Source: JANRIG01 sp033765235 (GTDB lineage Bacteria > Bacteroidota > Bacteroidia > Cytophagales > UBA9547). From it: a DNA stretch of 64,000 nucleotides. The position numbers were made by a program, and so were the translations under genes. The stretch lies in the NCBI GenBank assembly GCA_033765235.1, contig JANRIG010000023.1, forward strand, positions 124,001-188,000. The letters are read 5' to 3'. The number at the start of each line of letters is the position of its first letter. Position 1 is the first letter of the stretch. A model generated the notes under the pieces. The model saw only the letters and a list, made by a program, of their open reading frames with translations, searched no databases and was not told the origin of the DNA. Positions 35,604 through 45,000 of the stretch are shown here, piece by piece.

Positions 35604-35930
35604 TTATTCCCACTTCAGGGTTGATTCACCGTTTTCTTCGTCGTCGCGCTCTGCTGATGGTTTGCTAAAGTCGTAATCGGGCACCAACTCTGTTTTCATG
35701 TAGTCCATAGCGTTGTTCATAGCTTCTATGAATTTTACAAAATCCTCTTTGTATAAAAAGATTTTATGTTTTTCATAGAAAAATCCATCGTCCTTAAACT
35801 TTTTTTTGCTTTCGGTAATGGTAAGGTAGTAGTCATTGCCTTTGGTAGATTTGATGTCAAAAAAATAAGTCCTTTTACCGGCTTTTATTCTTTGCGAGTA
35901 AATCTCTGTTTTATCACGGTTATCTTCCAC
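35604..35930 (-). CDS. DUF3276 / Pur-alpha-like nucleic-acid-binding protein
   Basis: Protein of 108 residues matching the PUR family DUF3276 of Bacteroidota and spirochaetes: IYSQRIKAGKRTYFFDIK, then DYYLTITESKKKF and FLYKEDFVKFIEAMNNAMDY. Structures of relatives show a Whirly-like fold binding single-stranded DNA and RNA. The C-terminal 20 residues are acidic. The start is GTG at 35930; a TAnnTTTG element lies 33 bases upstream. It is 31 bases upstream of ychF and may be co-transcribed with it. Confidence 0.88.
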   Translation of the reverse strand: MEDNRDKTEIYSQRIKAGKRTYFFDIKSTKGNDYYLTITESKKKFKDDGFFYEKHKIFLYKEDFVKFIEAMNNAMDYMKTELVPDYDFSKPSAERDDEENGESTLKWE

Positions 35931-35963
35931 TTTTATTTAAGCATTAATATGTATTAATAGAGG

Positions 35964-35971
35964 CAAAAGTA
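35964..35971 (-). promoter_or_regulatory. -7 element for DUF3276-ychF
   Basis: The minus strand reads TACTTTTG, an exact TAnnTTTG, 33 bases before the GTG start of the DUF3276 gene. Confidence 0.45.
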
Positions 35972-36120
35972 TGACAATACTATTATTTAAAAAAATTTTT
36001 GTTTTCAAAACCTAAATATATAGCCAAGCTGCATATTTATCTGCTTATGCGGATAAGTTTAATGAAAATATTAAGCCGTAATAAGAAAAATATCTTAAGA
36101 TAATAATAAATATTTTATCT

Positions 36121-36128
36121 TAAATTTG
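36121..36128 (+). promoter_or_regulatory. -7 element upstream of the RlpA gene
   Basis: TAAATTTG matches TAnnTTTG exactly. It lies 20 bases before the GTG at 36149 and 77 bases before the alternative ATG at 36206. A -33 TTTG is not evident. Confidence 0.4.
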
Positions 36129-36148
36129 TAAATAACTGTACTAATAAT

Positions 36149-36892
36149 GTGGGGGCAGCATACTTTCTCCCATCTCTACATAATAACTTGGCAAAGTATC
36201 TCTTCATGATAGTCATTTTCATATTTTTTGTATTCATTTTTAGCCAAGAAGCATTTCCACAAATTGGTTTTCAACAGGTAGGCAAAGCCTCATATTATGA
36301 TACCAAATTTCATGGCAGGCGCACCTCCAGCGGCGAAAGGTATAATCAAAACAAACTTACTGCAGCACACCGCAAACTCAAGTTTCACACTATGGTGCGG
36401 GTGACAAATCTGGCCAACGACCGAAGTATCATAGTACGTATAAACGACAGAGGACCCTACAAATACAAAGGCCGCATCATAGACCTCTCGCGTGCAGCTG
36501 CCAAAGAATTAGGCATTATAGACAAAGGTATAACCAAAGTAAAAATTACCGTGATAGGAAAAAACGGGGCCATTCCATACATTCACAAAGCCATACCACT
36601 TAAAGGAAGTTTTGATTTTGGCAAATATTACTCATTCAGAGGTGAGCAAATATTTCCCAAAGGCTACGGCATACAAGTAGCTACTTTCTACGAACTTTCA
36701 GATACAAGATACTTTGCAGGTGTATTATTTTCTGAAGGCTTTAGGCAAATTCATATAAAGCCTGACACATTTCAAGCCAAACCTTACTATAATGTGATAT
36801 TGGGAGAATACCCTACGAGGAATATGGCTGTGCGTTTTGTGCCCGTATTGCAGCACAAAGATTTAAAATGCATGATAGTAGGCTATCAATGA
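36149..36892 (+). CDS. RlpA-like septal protein with SPOR domain
   Basis: Envelope protein of up to 247 residues. A hydrophobic export signal is followed by a double-psi beta-barrel domain (about 48-130) with GKASYYDTKFHGRRTSSGE and INDRGPYKYKGRIIDLS, which includes the catalytic-type Asp of RlpA lytic transglycosylases. A C-terminal SPOR domain (about 170-245; GYGIQVATF) would bind denuded septal peptidoglycan. GTG at 36149 gives a 20-residue leader before the hydrophobic stretch; ATG at 36206 would begin directly with the hydrophobic core. Both are plausible. No lipobox is seen, unlike E. coli RlpA. Confidence 0.88.
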   Translation: MGAAYFLPSLHNNLAKYLFMIVIFIFFVFIFSQEAFPQIGFQQVGKASYYDTKFHGRRTSSGERYNQNKLTAAHRKLKFHTMVRVTNLANDRSIIVRINDRGPYKYKGRIIDLSRAAAKELGIIDKGITKVKITVIGKNGAIPYIHKAIPLKGSFDFGKYYSFRGEQIFPKGYGIQVATFYELSDTRYFAGVLFSEGFRQIHIKPDTFQAKPYYNVILGEYPTRNMAVRFVPVLQHKDLKCMIVGYQ

Positions 36893-37132
36893 GGCTGATA
36901 TAATGATATTTTTTTAAAATTTTAATTAATGTTCCCATATTTTTTGTGTATTATTACTCATATATATTTGTATAAAAGCTCATAATTATATTTTTTGAGA
37001 TATATCATTAAATATTTAACCCAATTTTTATTATTTAATATGATTTTTTAAATATCAAGTATAAATTTTAAGGTATAACTTCATATTTATGCCTATTATT
37101 ACAAAATATATATAAAATTTATCAAATAATAT

Positions 37133-37163
37133 TTTGAGTATTAATACTTATCTATTATATTTG
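37133..37163 (+). promoter_or_regulatory. Promoter of the nitrate assimilation operon
   Basis: TTTG at 37133-37136 and TATATTTG at 37156-37163 with a spacer of 19 bases form one of the best matches in the window to the Bacteroidota consensus. Transcription would start near 37170, giving a leader of about 118 bases before the porin ATG. Confidence 0.6.
37137..37148. promoter_or_regulatory. Palindromic operator candidate in the nitrate promoter
   Basis: AGTATTAATACT is a perfect 12-base palindrome that begins immediately after the -33 TTTG and lies wholly in the promoter spacer. A dimeric regulator bound there would block or reshape the promoter. No regulator gene is found within the cluster. 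Confidence 0.4.
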
Positions 37164-37287
37164 AGTTCAAATTATAACATATATAATGCGATTTGATTAT
37201 ATTTATAAATTATACTTATATATTTTATTTTATTGTCTATGTTATAATTAATATTATTCAAATAAATTAACCAATAAACCTATTATT

Positions 37288-38898
37288 ATGAAAAAATATT
37301 ACAATTTTAACGCTTTATTATTGATTATGAGTATATCTACTTCATTTCAAGCATTTTCACAATTTGTACCTGCTCAGCCTATGCTGCAGCTGCCCGGCGT
37401 ACCATTATGGACTATTAATGCACAAGTACGACCGCGTGGCGAAATACGTCATGGACTTGCAAACCCTGTAGCACCAGATGCTCCTCCCGCAGCTTTTGTA
37501 TCGCAGCGCACCAATCTTAATCTTGGCTTCAGATGGGATAAACTTAATTTTAATATGGACATGCGCGATGTACGGGTATGGGGGCAAGATGCTTCTTCTA
37601 TCAACAACGCAGACGGCAATAAGCTATTCCTACATCAGGCATGGGGCGAGTTTACACTGGCCACCACAGCAGATACTAATTGTAAGCTCAAAATTGATAA
37701 CTTTTCTGTGAAAGTAGGTAGGCAAGAAATAATGTATGAAGACTCAAGGCTGCTCGGCAATCTTGACTGGCTACAGCAGGGACGCAGACACGATGCTGCC
37801 ATCGTAAAATTTTTGCACAAAGGCTATCAAGCAGATATGGGCTTTGCCTATAATCAAAATACTGATGCCTTCGGATACACAGGCACACAATATATTGGGG
37901 GAAACGGTGTGGCTGCACCAGGACCACAAGGCTCCATCACTACCAATGCTGCTTATGCACCTACTTGGGTAGGACCGGCACCCAGCACCAATGCACTCAG
38001 CAACCAATATAAATGGTTTCAATACTTGTATTTGGCTCGAAGGTTTAACCAAACTAGGGTATCATTGATGGTGTTCAAAGATGATTTTCAAAAATTCGTC
38101 AACTCAAGTCCTTCGCCTGGAGTTTTTATAAGAACTTACTCTGCTCACAATGATGTGAAAAGCCGTGTAACATTTGGTGGTCAAATGTCCACACAGATAG
38201 GCAACTCCTCTGAAGGAATAAAAACTGCCATAAGTGGCGGTGTATATGGGCAAATGGGCGCAAACCCCCGTCGAGCAGAAAATGCCACAGCAGGGTCTGA
38301 CAAGCTCAATGCTGCTCATGCTTTTGCTTATATCACATTCTCCAAAGGCAAATGGAGCTTAGGACCCGGCTATGATTTGCTCACTGGCAATAGCACAGAG
38401 ATCACAGGTGCGGCAGGCTCAGCAGTGACTAATGTTTCAATAGGCTCAGAAAATAATCAATTTGACCCTCTTTATGGCACTCCGCACCGCTGGTGGGGCT
38501 ATATGGACTACTTCTATGTAGGCACAGGAGCTCCTACTGCAGGCCTTTCTAACTATTACATAAAAGCCAAATACACTGAAAACAAATGGTTCATATCCGC
38601 AGACTTGCATCACTTCATGACAGCAGGCAAAACAGTAAGATACAGAGCCTCAGGCACTGATGCTTGGCAAGAGCTTGGTCAAAATTATGGGCAAGAACTT
38701 GACCTCATATTCAACTATCAGGCCAATAGATTTACCAATGTAGAGTTTGGCTGTTCATTCATGCTAGCCACCGAAACTTTGGCAGCATCCAAGGGCTTTA
38801 AAATCGGAACCACAGGTGAGTTTAACCAATGGGGATATCTTATGATAAATATAAGACCCGATTTCTTATTCCAAAAACCAGTAGCCATCAAAAATTAA
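37288..38898 (+). CDS. Alginate-export-type outer-membrane porin of the nitrate operon
   Basis: Predicted outer-membrane beta-barrel of 536 residues with a signal peptide ending FQAFSQ (about residue 29). The Alginate_exp family pattern is visible: RPRGEIRHG, VRVWGQD, GRQEIMYEDSRLLGNLDW, QQGRRHDAAIVKF, and a C-terminal strand. Although the family is named after AlgE, members next to nitrate or nitrite genes in Bacteroidota are likely to pass small anions across the outer membrane. It is the first gene of the operon, 36 bases before the binding-protein gene. Substrate is inferred from context only. Confidence 0.85.
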   Translation: MKKYYNFNALLLIMSISTSFQAFSQFVPAQPMLQLPGVPLWTINAQVRPRGEIRHGLANPVAPDAPPAAFVSQRTNLNLGFRWDKLNFNMDMRDVRVWGQDASSINNADGNKLFLHQAWGEFTLATTADTNCKLKIDNFSVKVGRQEIMYEDSRLLGNLDWLQQGRRHDAAIVKFLHKGYQADMGFAYNQNTDAFGYTGTQYIGGNGVAAPGPQGSITTNAAYAPTWVGPAPSTNALSNQYKWFQYLYLARRFNQTRVSLMVFKDDFQKFVNSSPSPGVFIRTYSAHNDVKSRVTFGGQMSTQIGNSSEGIKTAISGGVYGQMGANPRRAENATAGSDKLNAAHAFAYITFSKGKWSLGPGYDLLTGNSTEITGAAGSAVTNVSIGSENNQFDPLYGTPHRWWGYMDYFYVGTGAPTAGLSNYYIKAKYTENKWFISADLHHFMTAGKTVRYRASGTDAWQELGQNYGQELDLIFNYQANRFTNVEFGCSFMLATETLAASKGFKIGTTGEFNQWGYLMINIRPDFLFQKPVAIKN

Positions 38899-38934
38899 TA
38901 TTAACCTTTCCTTAACCAGTAAAATGATAAAAAT

Positions 38935-40242
38935 ATGAAAAACGATAATACATACACCAAATCTACTTCATTGAAGTATTATATATTGCTTTCAAAAAAT
39001 ACCGTGCCGGCCAAAGCACCAAGCCTGCCAAAACTTCATAAGCAAATAAGCATTATATGTTTTGCAATAGCCATAATATTCACATCCCTTGATGCAAATG
39101 CACAAGGCGACCCAATCAAGCTGGGCTTTATACCTCTCACAGACTGTACTCCACTAGTGATAGCCAAAGAAAAAGGTTTTTTTGCCAAATATGGGGTAAA
39201 TGTAGTGCTGAGCAAAGAAGCATCTTGGGCTAATATTCGTGACAAAGTACTTACAGGCGAGTTAGATGGTGCTCACTGCCTGTTTGGTATGCCATTTTCA
39301 GTATATACAGGTGTGGGAGGCAAAGAAGGCTCCGAAATGAAAGTGGCCATGGTTATTAACAATAATGGTCAAGCTATTACCCTTACCAAAGACCTATGCG
39401 GTATAGTAGGTGCCAAAGAGTATGCCAAAGTACCCGAAGGCGTGAAAACATTGCAAGCCAAAAAAGATGTGACCTTTGCCATGACTTTTCCGGGTGGCAC
39501 TCACGACATGTGGCTGCGTGTGTGGCTTGCTTTTGTGGGGGTAAATATGAAATCAATAGGCGTGATCACTATACCTCCACCTCAAATGGTAGCCAATATG
39601 AGGGTTGACAATATGGAAGGATATTGTGTAGGCGAGCCCTGGAATGGAGTGGCATCTGCGCAAAACGTAGGCTTTACCCATTGTGCCTCACAAGATATAT
39701 GGAAACATCACCCCGAAAAAGCACTGGTGGTAAACAAAGATTTTTCCGAAAAAAGACGCGAAGACCTCAAAAAAGTGATGAAAGCAATCATGGAAGCATG
39801 CCAGTATGCAGATGTGATGAAAAACAGAAAAGAAGTAGCATCTATCATTGCAGATGTGCGATATGTGAATGCCAAAGCACAGCTGCCTGTGGTAGAAGGC
39901 AGGCTTATGGGCAAAAATGATATAGGCTGCGACATAGGTGTGATGAACTATAAAGATGACTATATGCTGTTTTACAACAATGGTTTTGTAAACATGCCTC
40001 GCAAAGCACACGGCATATGGTTTATGACCCAATATGTTAGATTTGGTTATCTCAAATCACTGCCTGATAACTATAAACAAATAGCAGACAACCTCATCAT
40101 GGAAGACCTGTATGCAGAGGTAGCCAAAGAAATGAACGTACCCATGCCTACCGATGAAATGAAACCGTTCAGCATCAAAATGGACCCTGTGACATTTGAC
40201 CCAAACAACCCCATCGACTATTTATCAAAAGTAAAAAAATAA
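38935..40242 (+). CDS. nrtA: NrtA/CmpA-family ABC nitrate-binding protein
   Basis: Periplasmic solute-binding protein of 435 residues for nitrate or nitrite. A long N-terminal segment precedes the hydrophobic export helix (about 39-52) and cleavage near DANAQ at 57. The mature part starts IKLGFIPLTDCTPLVIAKEK and contains GAHCLFGMPFS, MTFPGGTHDMWLRVWLA and GYCVGEPWN, all typical of NrtA/NasF. The signal is Sec-like and lacks the lipobox and twin arginines of many relatives; the 38-residue polar extension before the helix is unusual. It may be membrane-anchored by an uncleaved helix. The permease gene follows after 28 bases. Confidence 0.9.
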   Translation: MKNDNTYTKSTSLKYYILLSKNTVPAKAPSLPKLHKQISIICFAIAIIFTSLDANAQGDPIKLGFIPLTDCTPLVIAKEKGFFAKYGVNVVLSKEASWANIRDKVLTGELDGAHCLFGMPFSVYTGVGGKEGSEMKVAMVINNNGQAITLTKDLCGIVGAKEYAKVPEGVKTLQAKKDVTFAMTFPGGTHDMWLRVWLAFVGVNMKSIGVITIPPPQMVANMRVDNMEGYCVGEPWNGVASAQNVGFTHCASQDIWKHHPEKALVVNKDFSEKRREDLKKVMKAIMEACQYADVMKNRKEVASIIADVRYVNAKAQLPVVEGRLMGKNDIGCDIGVMNYKDDYMLFYNNGFVNMPRKAHGIWFMTQYVRFGYLKSLPDNYKQIADNLIMEDLYAEVAKEMNVPMPTDEMKPFSIKMDPVTFDPNNPIDYLSKVKK

Positions 40243-40270
40243 TTATTAACTCCTTAAATTATAATACATT

Positions 40271-41080
40271 ATGAAAACTACCCTGCGATCACTGAAGTGG
40301 ACAATCATAAAAATAAGTCCTGCATTGTACTTTATGTGCAGCGTAATAGCACTACTCACCATTTGGCAGATAATATCTATCAATACCCAAGGTGAAATAC
40401 CCGGACCCGCCTCCACGCTCATAGTCTTTGAAGAGTTGTTTTTGCAAGAAAATCCTTTCTATGACAACCCTGATGACCCGGGATATAAGGGCGTGCTCGC
40501 ACAAATAATAAGTTCGCTGGGCAGAGTGTTTGCTGGCTTTTTGCTGGGCAGCTTGGTTGCAATACCTTTAGGATTACTCATGGGGTCAAACACCGTTGGG
40601 CTCAATATATTCAATCCTATTGTGCAAGTATTGCGCCCTGTGTCACCATTAGCATGGTTTCCTTTGGGAATGATAGCTCTCAAATCTGCAGCGGGTGCTA
40701 CTATATTTATGATATTCATCACATCACTATGGCCTACGCTCATTAATACTGCATTTGGAGTAGCCTCTATCCCCGCCGACTATAAAAATGTAGGCAAAGC
40801 ATTCGGTTTTTCGAGGTGGAAATACATCACCAAAATCATGATTCCATTTGCATTGCCGCACATCATCACAGGACTCAGACTAAGCATAGGCGTAGCTTGG
40901 ATGGTGATAGTGGCAGGTGAGATGTTATCAGGAGGATTGGGCATTGGCTTTTTTGTTTGGGACAGCTACAACGGAGGCAGCCTTGAGCGTGTGCTTACTG
41001 CTATATTGCTCATTGGCACCATAGGTCTTGCATTGGACAAAGTATTTGATGTGCTCAAAGCCAAATTTTCATTCGCATAA
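40271..41080 (+). CDS. nrtB: NrtB-family ABC nitrate permease
   Basis: Inner-membrane permease subunit of 269 residues with about six helices, of the nitrate/sulfonate/taurine importer family. The coupling-loop motif for the ATPase is AFGFSRWKYITKIMIPFALP (about 177-196), and VAWMVIVAGEMLSGGLGIG follows. One gene only, so the channel is a homodimer. It is placed between the binding protein and the ATPase, as in cyanobacterial nrtABCD and Klebsiella nasFED. Substrate by context is nitrate and probably nitrite. Confidence 0.93.
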   Translation: MKTTLRSLKWTIIKISPALYFMCSVIALLTIWQIISINTQGEIPGPASTLIVFEELFLQENPFYDNPDDPGYKGVLAQIISSLGRVFAGFLLGSLVAIPLGLLMGSNTVGLNIFNPIVQVLRPVSPLAWFPLGMIALKSAAGATIFMIFITSLWPTLINTAFGVASIPADYKNVGKAFGFSRWKYITKIMIPFALPHIITGLRLSIGVAWMVIVAGEMLSGGLGIGFFVWDSYNGGSLERVLTAILLIGTIGLALDKVFDVLKAKFSFA

Positions 41081-41123
41081 ATTGCAAATTATTAAATAAA
41101 TAAGGAAATAATCCATTCATACT

Positions 41124-41990
41124 ATGAAAACAATAGAAACCACTACAAAAGAAAAACTGCTATATGATAATATATCAGAGTTTCACAAAATCCCTAAGGA
41201 GGTAAGCATAGATATTAATAATGTAACCATATCATTCGACACCCCAAAAGGTGACTATATAGCGGTAAAAGATATATCATTGCAGGTGCAAAAGGGAGAA
41301 ATTATAGCTCTAATAGGACACTCTGGATGTGGCAAATCTACCCTTATGAATGCCATAAGCGGTATGGTAAAGCCCACCGCAGGAAAAGTAGTTGCAAATG
41401 GCAAAACGGTCTCAGGTCCGGGACCGGACAGAGGAATAGTATTTCAAAACTACTCACTACTGCCTTGGCTGTCTGTGTATCAAAATATATATGAAGCTGT
41501 TGACAGTGTATTTAAAGATAAAACCAAAAAAGAAAAAACAGAAATTGTAAATAATAATCTGCACATGGTAAACCTTTGGATGCACAAAGACAAGCTACCC
41601 GGGCAGCTATCAGGAGGCATGAAACAACGAGTAGCAATTGCTCGTGCATTTGCCATAAATCCTTCAATATTATTGCTAGACGAACCATTTGGAGCACTCG
41701 ATGCACTCACCAAGAGCGATATGCACATAGAGCTGCTCAAGCTATGGAACCTTGACAACCGCAACAAAACCATAGTAATTGTGACCCATGATATAGACGA
41801 GGCTATATTTTTGGCAGACAGAGTAGTAGTGCTTAACAATGGTCCTGCTGCCACTATTAAAGAAATAATAAATATTCCATTATCTAGACCTAGAAATAAG
41901 AAAGAAATAGTACATCAGTCAGAATACATAGATACCCATGACAAACTGATAAGCCTGCTGTTTGAAAAATTATCTATTGATGATTTATAA
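41124..41990 (+). CDS. nrtD: NrtD/NasD-type ABC ATPase
   Basis: Cytoplasmic ATPase of 288 residues. Walker A GHSGCGKST is at 65-73, the Q-loop VFQNYSLLPWLS follows, the signature LSGGMKQR is at 162-169 and Walker B ILLLDEPFGALD at 182-193. It has an N-terminal extension of about 28 residues but lacks the C-terminal NrtA-like sensing domain of cyanobacterial NrtC, so uptake is not expected to be controlled through the ATPase. With a single ATPase gene a homodimer is likely. The nitrate reductase gene starts 15 bases downstream. Confidence 0.92.
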   Translation: MKTIETTTKEKLLYDNISEFHKIPKEVSIDINNVTISFDTPKGDYIAVKDISLQVQKGEIIALIGHSGCGKSTLMNAISGMVKPTAGKVVANGKTVSGPGPDRGIVFQNYSLLPWLSVYQNIYEAVDSVFKDKTKKEKTEIVNNNLHMVNLWMHKDKLPGQLSGGMKQRVAIARAFAINPSILLLDEPFGALDALTKSDMHIELLKLWNLDNRNKTIVIVTHDIDEAIFLADRVVVLNNGPAATIKEIINIPLSRPRNKKEIVHQSEYIDTHDKLISLLFEKLSIDDL

Positions 41991-42005
41991 ATAATAGCTG
42001 GAAAG

Positions 42006-45000
42006 GTGGCTCCAAAAATATCAAGCAAAAATGTATTTAAAACTACTTGCTCATACTGTGGCGTAGGTTGTGGCATAGAAGTAGTCAAAGAATCTGACCA
42101 AAAAATCAGTGTAAGAGGCGATAAAGACCACCCATCCAGCAAAGGTATGCTGTGTAGCAAGGGCATGAACCTGCACTACACAGTGATGGACAAGACCGAC
42201 CGAATACTGCACCCCGAAATGAGATGGGCAAAAAATTTGCCTCGTCAAAAAGTGAGTTGGGACACAGCGCTGGACAGGGTAGCAGCAGTATTCAAAACAT
42301 TTATACAAAAATACGGACCCGACAGCGTAGGGTTTTATGTGTCCGGGCAATGCCTTACCGAAGAGTATTATGTGGTAAATAAGCTTATTAAAGGTTTCAT
42401 AGGGTCCAATAATATTGATACTAATTCCAGACTATGCATGAGCTCGGCTGTGGTAGGATATAAGTTGAGCTTAGGAGAAGACAGTGTACCTGTGTGTTAC
42501 AATGATATAGAACTTGCAGATACATTTGTTGTGGCAGGTGCCAACCCCGCATGGTGCCACCCCATTATTTGGAGGAGGGTAGAAGCACATAAGCAAAAAA
42601 ATCCTGATACCAAAATCATTGTCATAGACCCACGCAAAACACAAACTACAGCTATTGCAGATCTGCATTTGCAAATACACCCGGGTACTGACATAGTGCT
42701 AATGCACGCTATTGGCAGATTACTAATTGAGAAAGAAGCCATTGACAAAGATTTTATTGACAACTGCACTGATGGGTTTGAAAAATATAAAGAAAAAGTA
42801 TTTGAAAAAACCATAAAAGAAAGTGCTCAAATATGCGGAGTAAAAGCCGAAGACATCAAGTGGGCTGCAGAATACATCAGTCGTGCCAACGGATTTATGA
42901 CTATGTGGACAATGGGGCTCAATCAAAGTGTGATAGGAGTGAATAAAAACCTGGCTCTTATCAACCTCAACCTTATAACTGGGCACATAGGCAAACCTGG
43001 CTCCGGACCATTTTCGCTCACGGGACAGCCCAATGCCATGGGTGGGCGCGAGGTAGGTGGCTTGGCAAATCTTCTGCCAGCTCACAGAGACCTTTCCAAA
43101 GAGGCAGACCGTGAGTATGTAGAAAAATTTTGGAACAGCCCTGTAAAAATACAAAGCAAACCCGGACTCACAGCCACCGAAATGTTTGACGCTTTGGCAG
43201 AAGGCAAAATGAAAGCCATATGGATTATGTGTACTAATCCCCTCACTAGCCTGCCCGACGCTCGCAAAGCCGAGGAGGCACTCAAAAATGCCAAATTTGT
43301 AGTAGTACAAGATGCTTCATGGCTTTCAGACACTACACTACATGCAGATGTAGTACTACCAGCTGCTTCATGGGCAGAAAAAGAAGGCACCATGACCAAC
43401 TCCGAAAGGCGCATATCCTACCTTCATGCTATAGTACCACCTCCGGGCGAAGCTAAGCCGGATACTGACATAATATTAGATTTTGCTAAAAAAATGGGAT
43501 ATTCCGATGCATTTACCTACAAAAATTTAGGAGAACTGTATGATGAATATGCTACACTCACCAAAGGTACCAATATAGATATAAGTGGACTCAGTCATGA
43601 CATATTAAAAAATATAGGCACAGTGCAATGGCCTTATCCTAAGCAAAGCCTAAACGGAGGCACCTACCGACTATTTACCGACAAAAAATTTTATACCCCT
43701 AATACCAAAGCACAAATACATGCCGTGCCGGACGATAATTTATCAGAAAAAATATCTGAAAAATATCCGCTTGTGCTCACCACAGGGCGCATAAGAGACC
43801 AGTGGCACACCATGACCAAGACCGGCAAAGTAAATAAGCTCAATCAACATATAGAAGTGCCGTATCTTGAAATACACCCGCACGATGCCTCCCTGAGAGA
43901 TATTATGGATAATGATATTGTCATTATTAATAATCAAAGAGGCGATGTGAGAGCCAAAGCCAAAGTGACCACAGATATCAAAAAAGGCGTGGTATTCCTG
44001 CCTATACATTGGGGCAAAATATTAAATAATGACTTTGGCAGAGCCAACAACCTCACAAACAATCTATTAGACCCGCGCTCCAAAGAGCCTGATTTCAAAT
44101 TCAGTGCTGTACAAGTACATAAATATATAAAGCCATTTCAAAAAATAGTAGTAGTTGGAGCAGGAGCAGCATGTTTTGGATTTATCAATGAATATCGCAA
44201 ACATAACAAAACAGATGAAATACACATTTTTAGCAAAGAAATATGGCCGTTTTACAACCGAGTCATGCTGCCTGACTATGTGAGTGGGCACCAAAAGTGG
44301 GAGCAACTCATAAAACTTAAAGATGAAGAAATACCGGACTGGGACATACATGTACATAGAAATATAGCTGTAAATGAAATAAACAGGCAAGCCAAAACCA
44401 TCATTACAGACACGAATGAAACACACTCATACGATATATTGCTTCTATGCACAGGCAGCAGAGCATATATGCCCAAAGAAATACCCATAGGCAAAATAGA
44501 AGGCATATTCAACATGCGTAGCCGCAATGATGCAGACACACTAAGAAAGTATTGTGTGCCACAGGCACACATTGCCATAATAGGCGGAGGTCTGCTGGGG
44601 CTAGAACTTGCAGCATCTCTGCTGGGAATGAGTATTCAAGTAAGTGTGATAAACCGCACAGACAGAGTGATGGAACGCCAACTCGACCAAGTAGGCAGCA
44701 CACTGCTGCAAGACGAGCTCAAAGAGAGAGGTGTGAATTTTTATTTCAACGATGAGGTACAAACTATTATAGGTGAAGGTCACATAGAGGCTGTTTTCTT
44801 AAAATCAGGACATAGGATACCTTGCCATGCGGCCGTATTTGCCATAGGCACTACTCCTAATATAGAGTTGGCTCGCGCTTGCGGGCTTGAAATAAAAAAA
44901 GGAGTGGTAGTAAACGAATATATGCAAACCTCTGACCCTGATATATTTGCTGCAGGAGAAATAGCAGAATACAAAGGTAACATTTGGGGTATCACTGCTG

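Larger units (their letters stand above)
36893..37287. other. AT-rich regulatory gap before the nitrate operon
   Basis: A 395-base stretch without open frames of note. It contains the promoter at 37133-37163 with a palindrome in its spacer and a second possible -7 element (TATATTTG at 36963-36970). The last 125 bases would form a long 5' leader, rich in A and T with no evident hairpin. Confidence 0.6.

Noticed and set aside
42723..43310. Long open frame antisense to the nitrate reductase gene
   Set aside because: It lies fully inside a well-conserved gene, its translation has no family likeness and it mirrors the codon pattern of the true strand.
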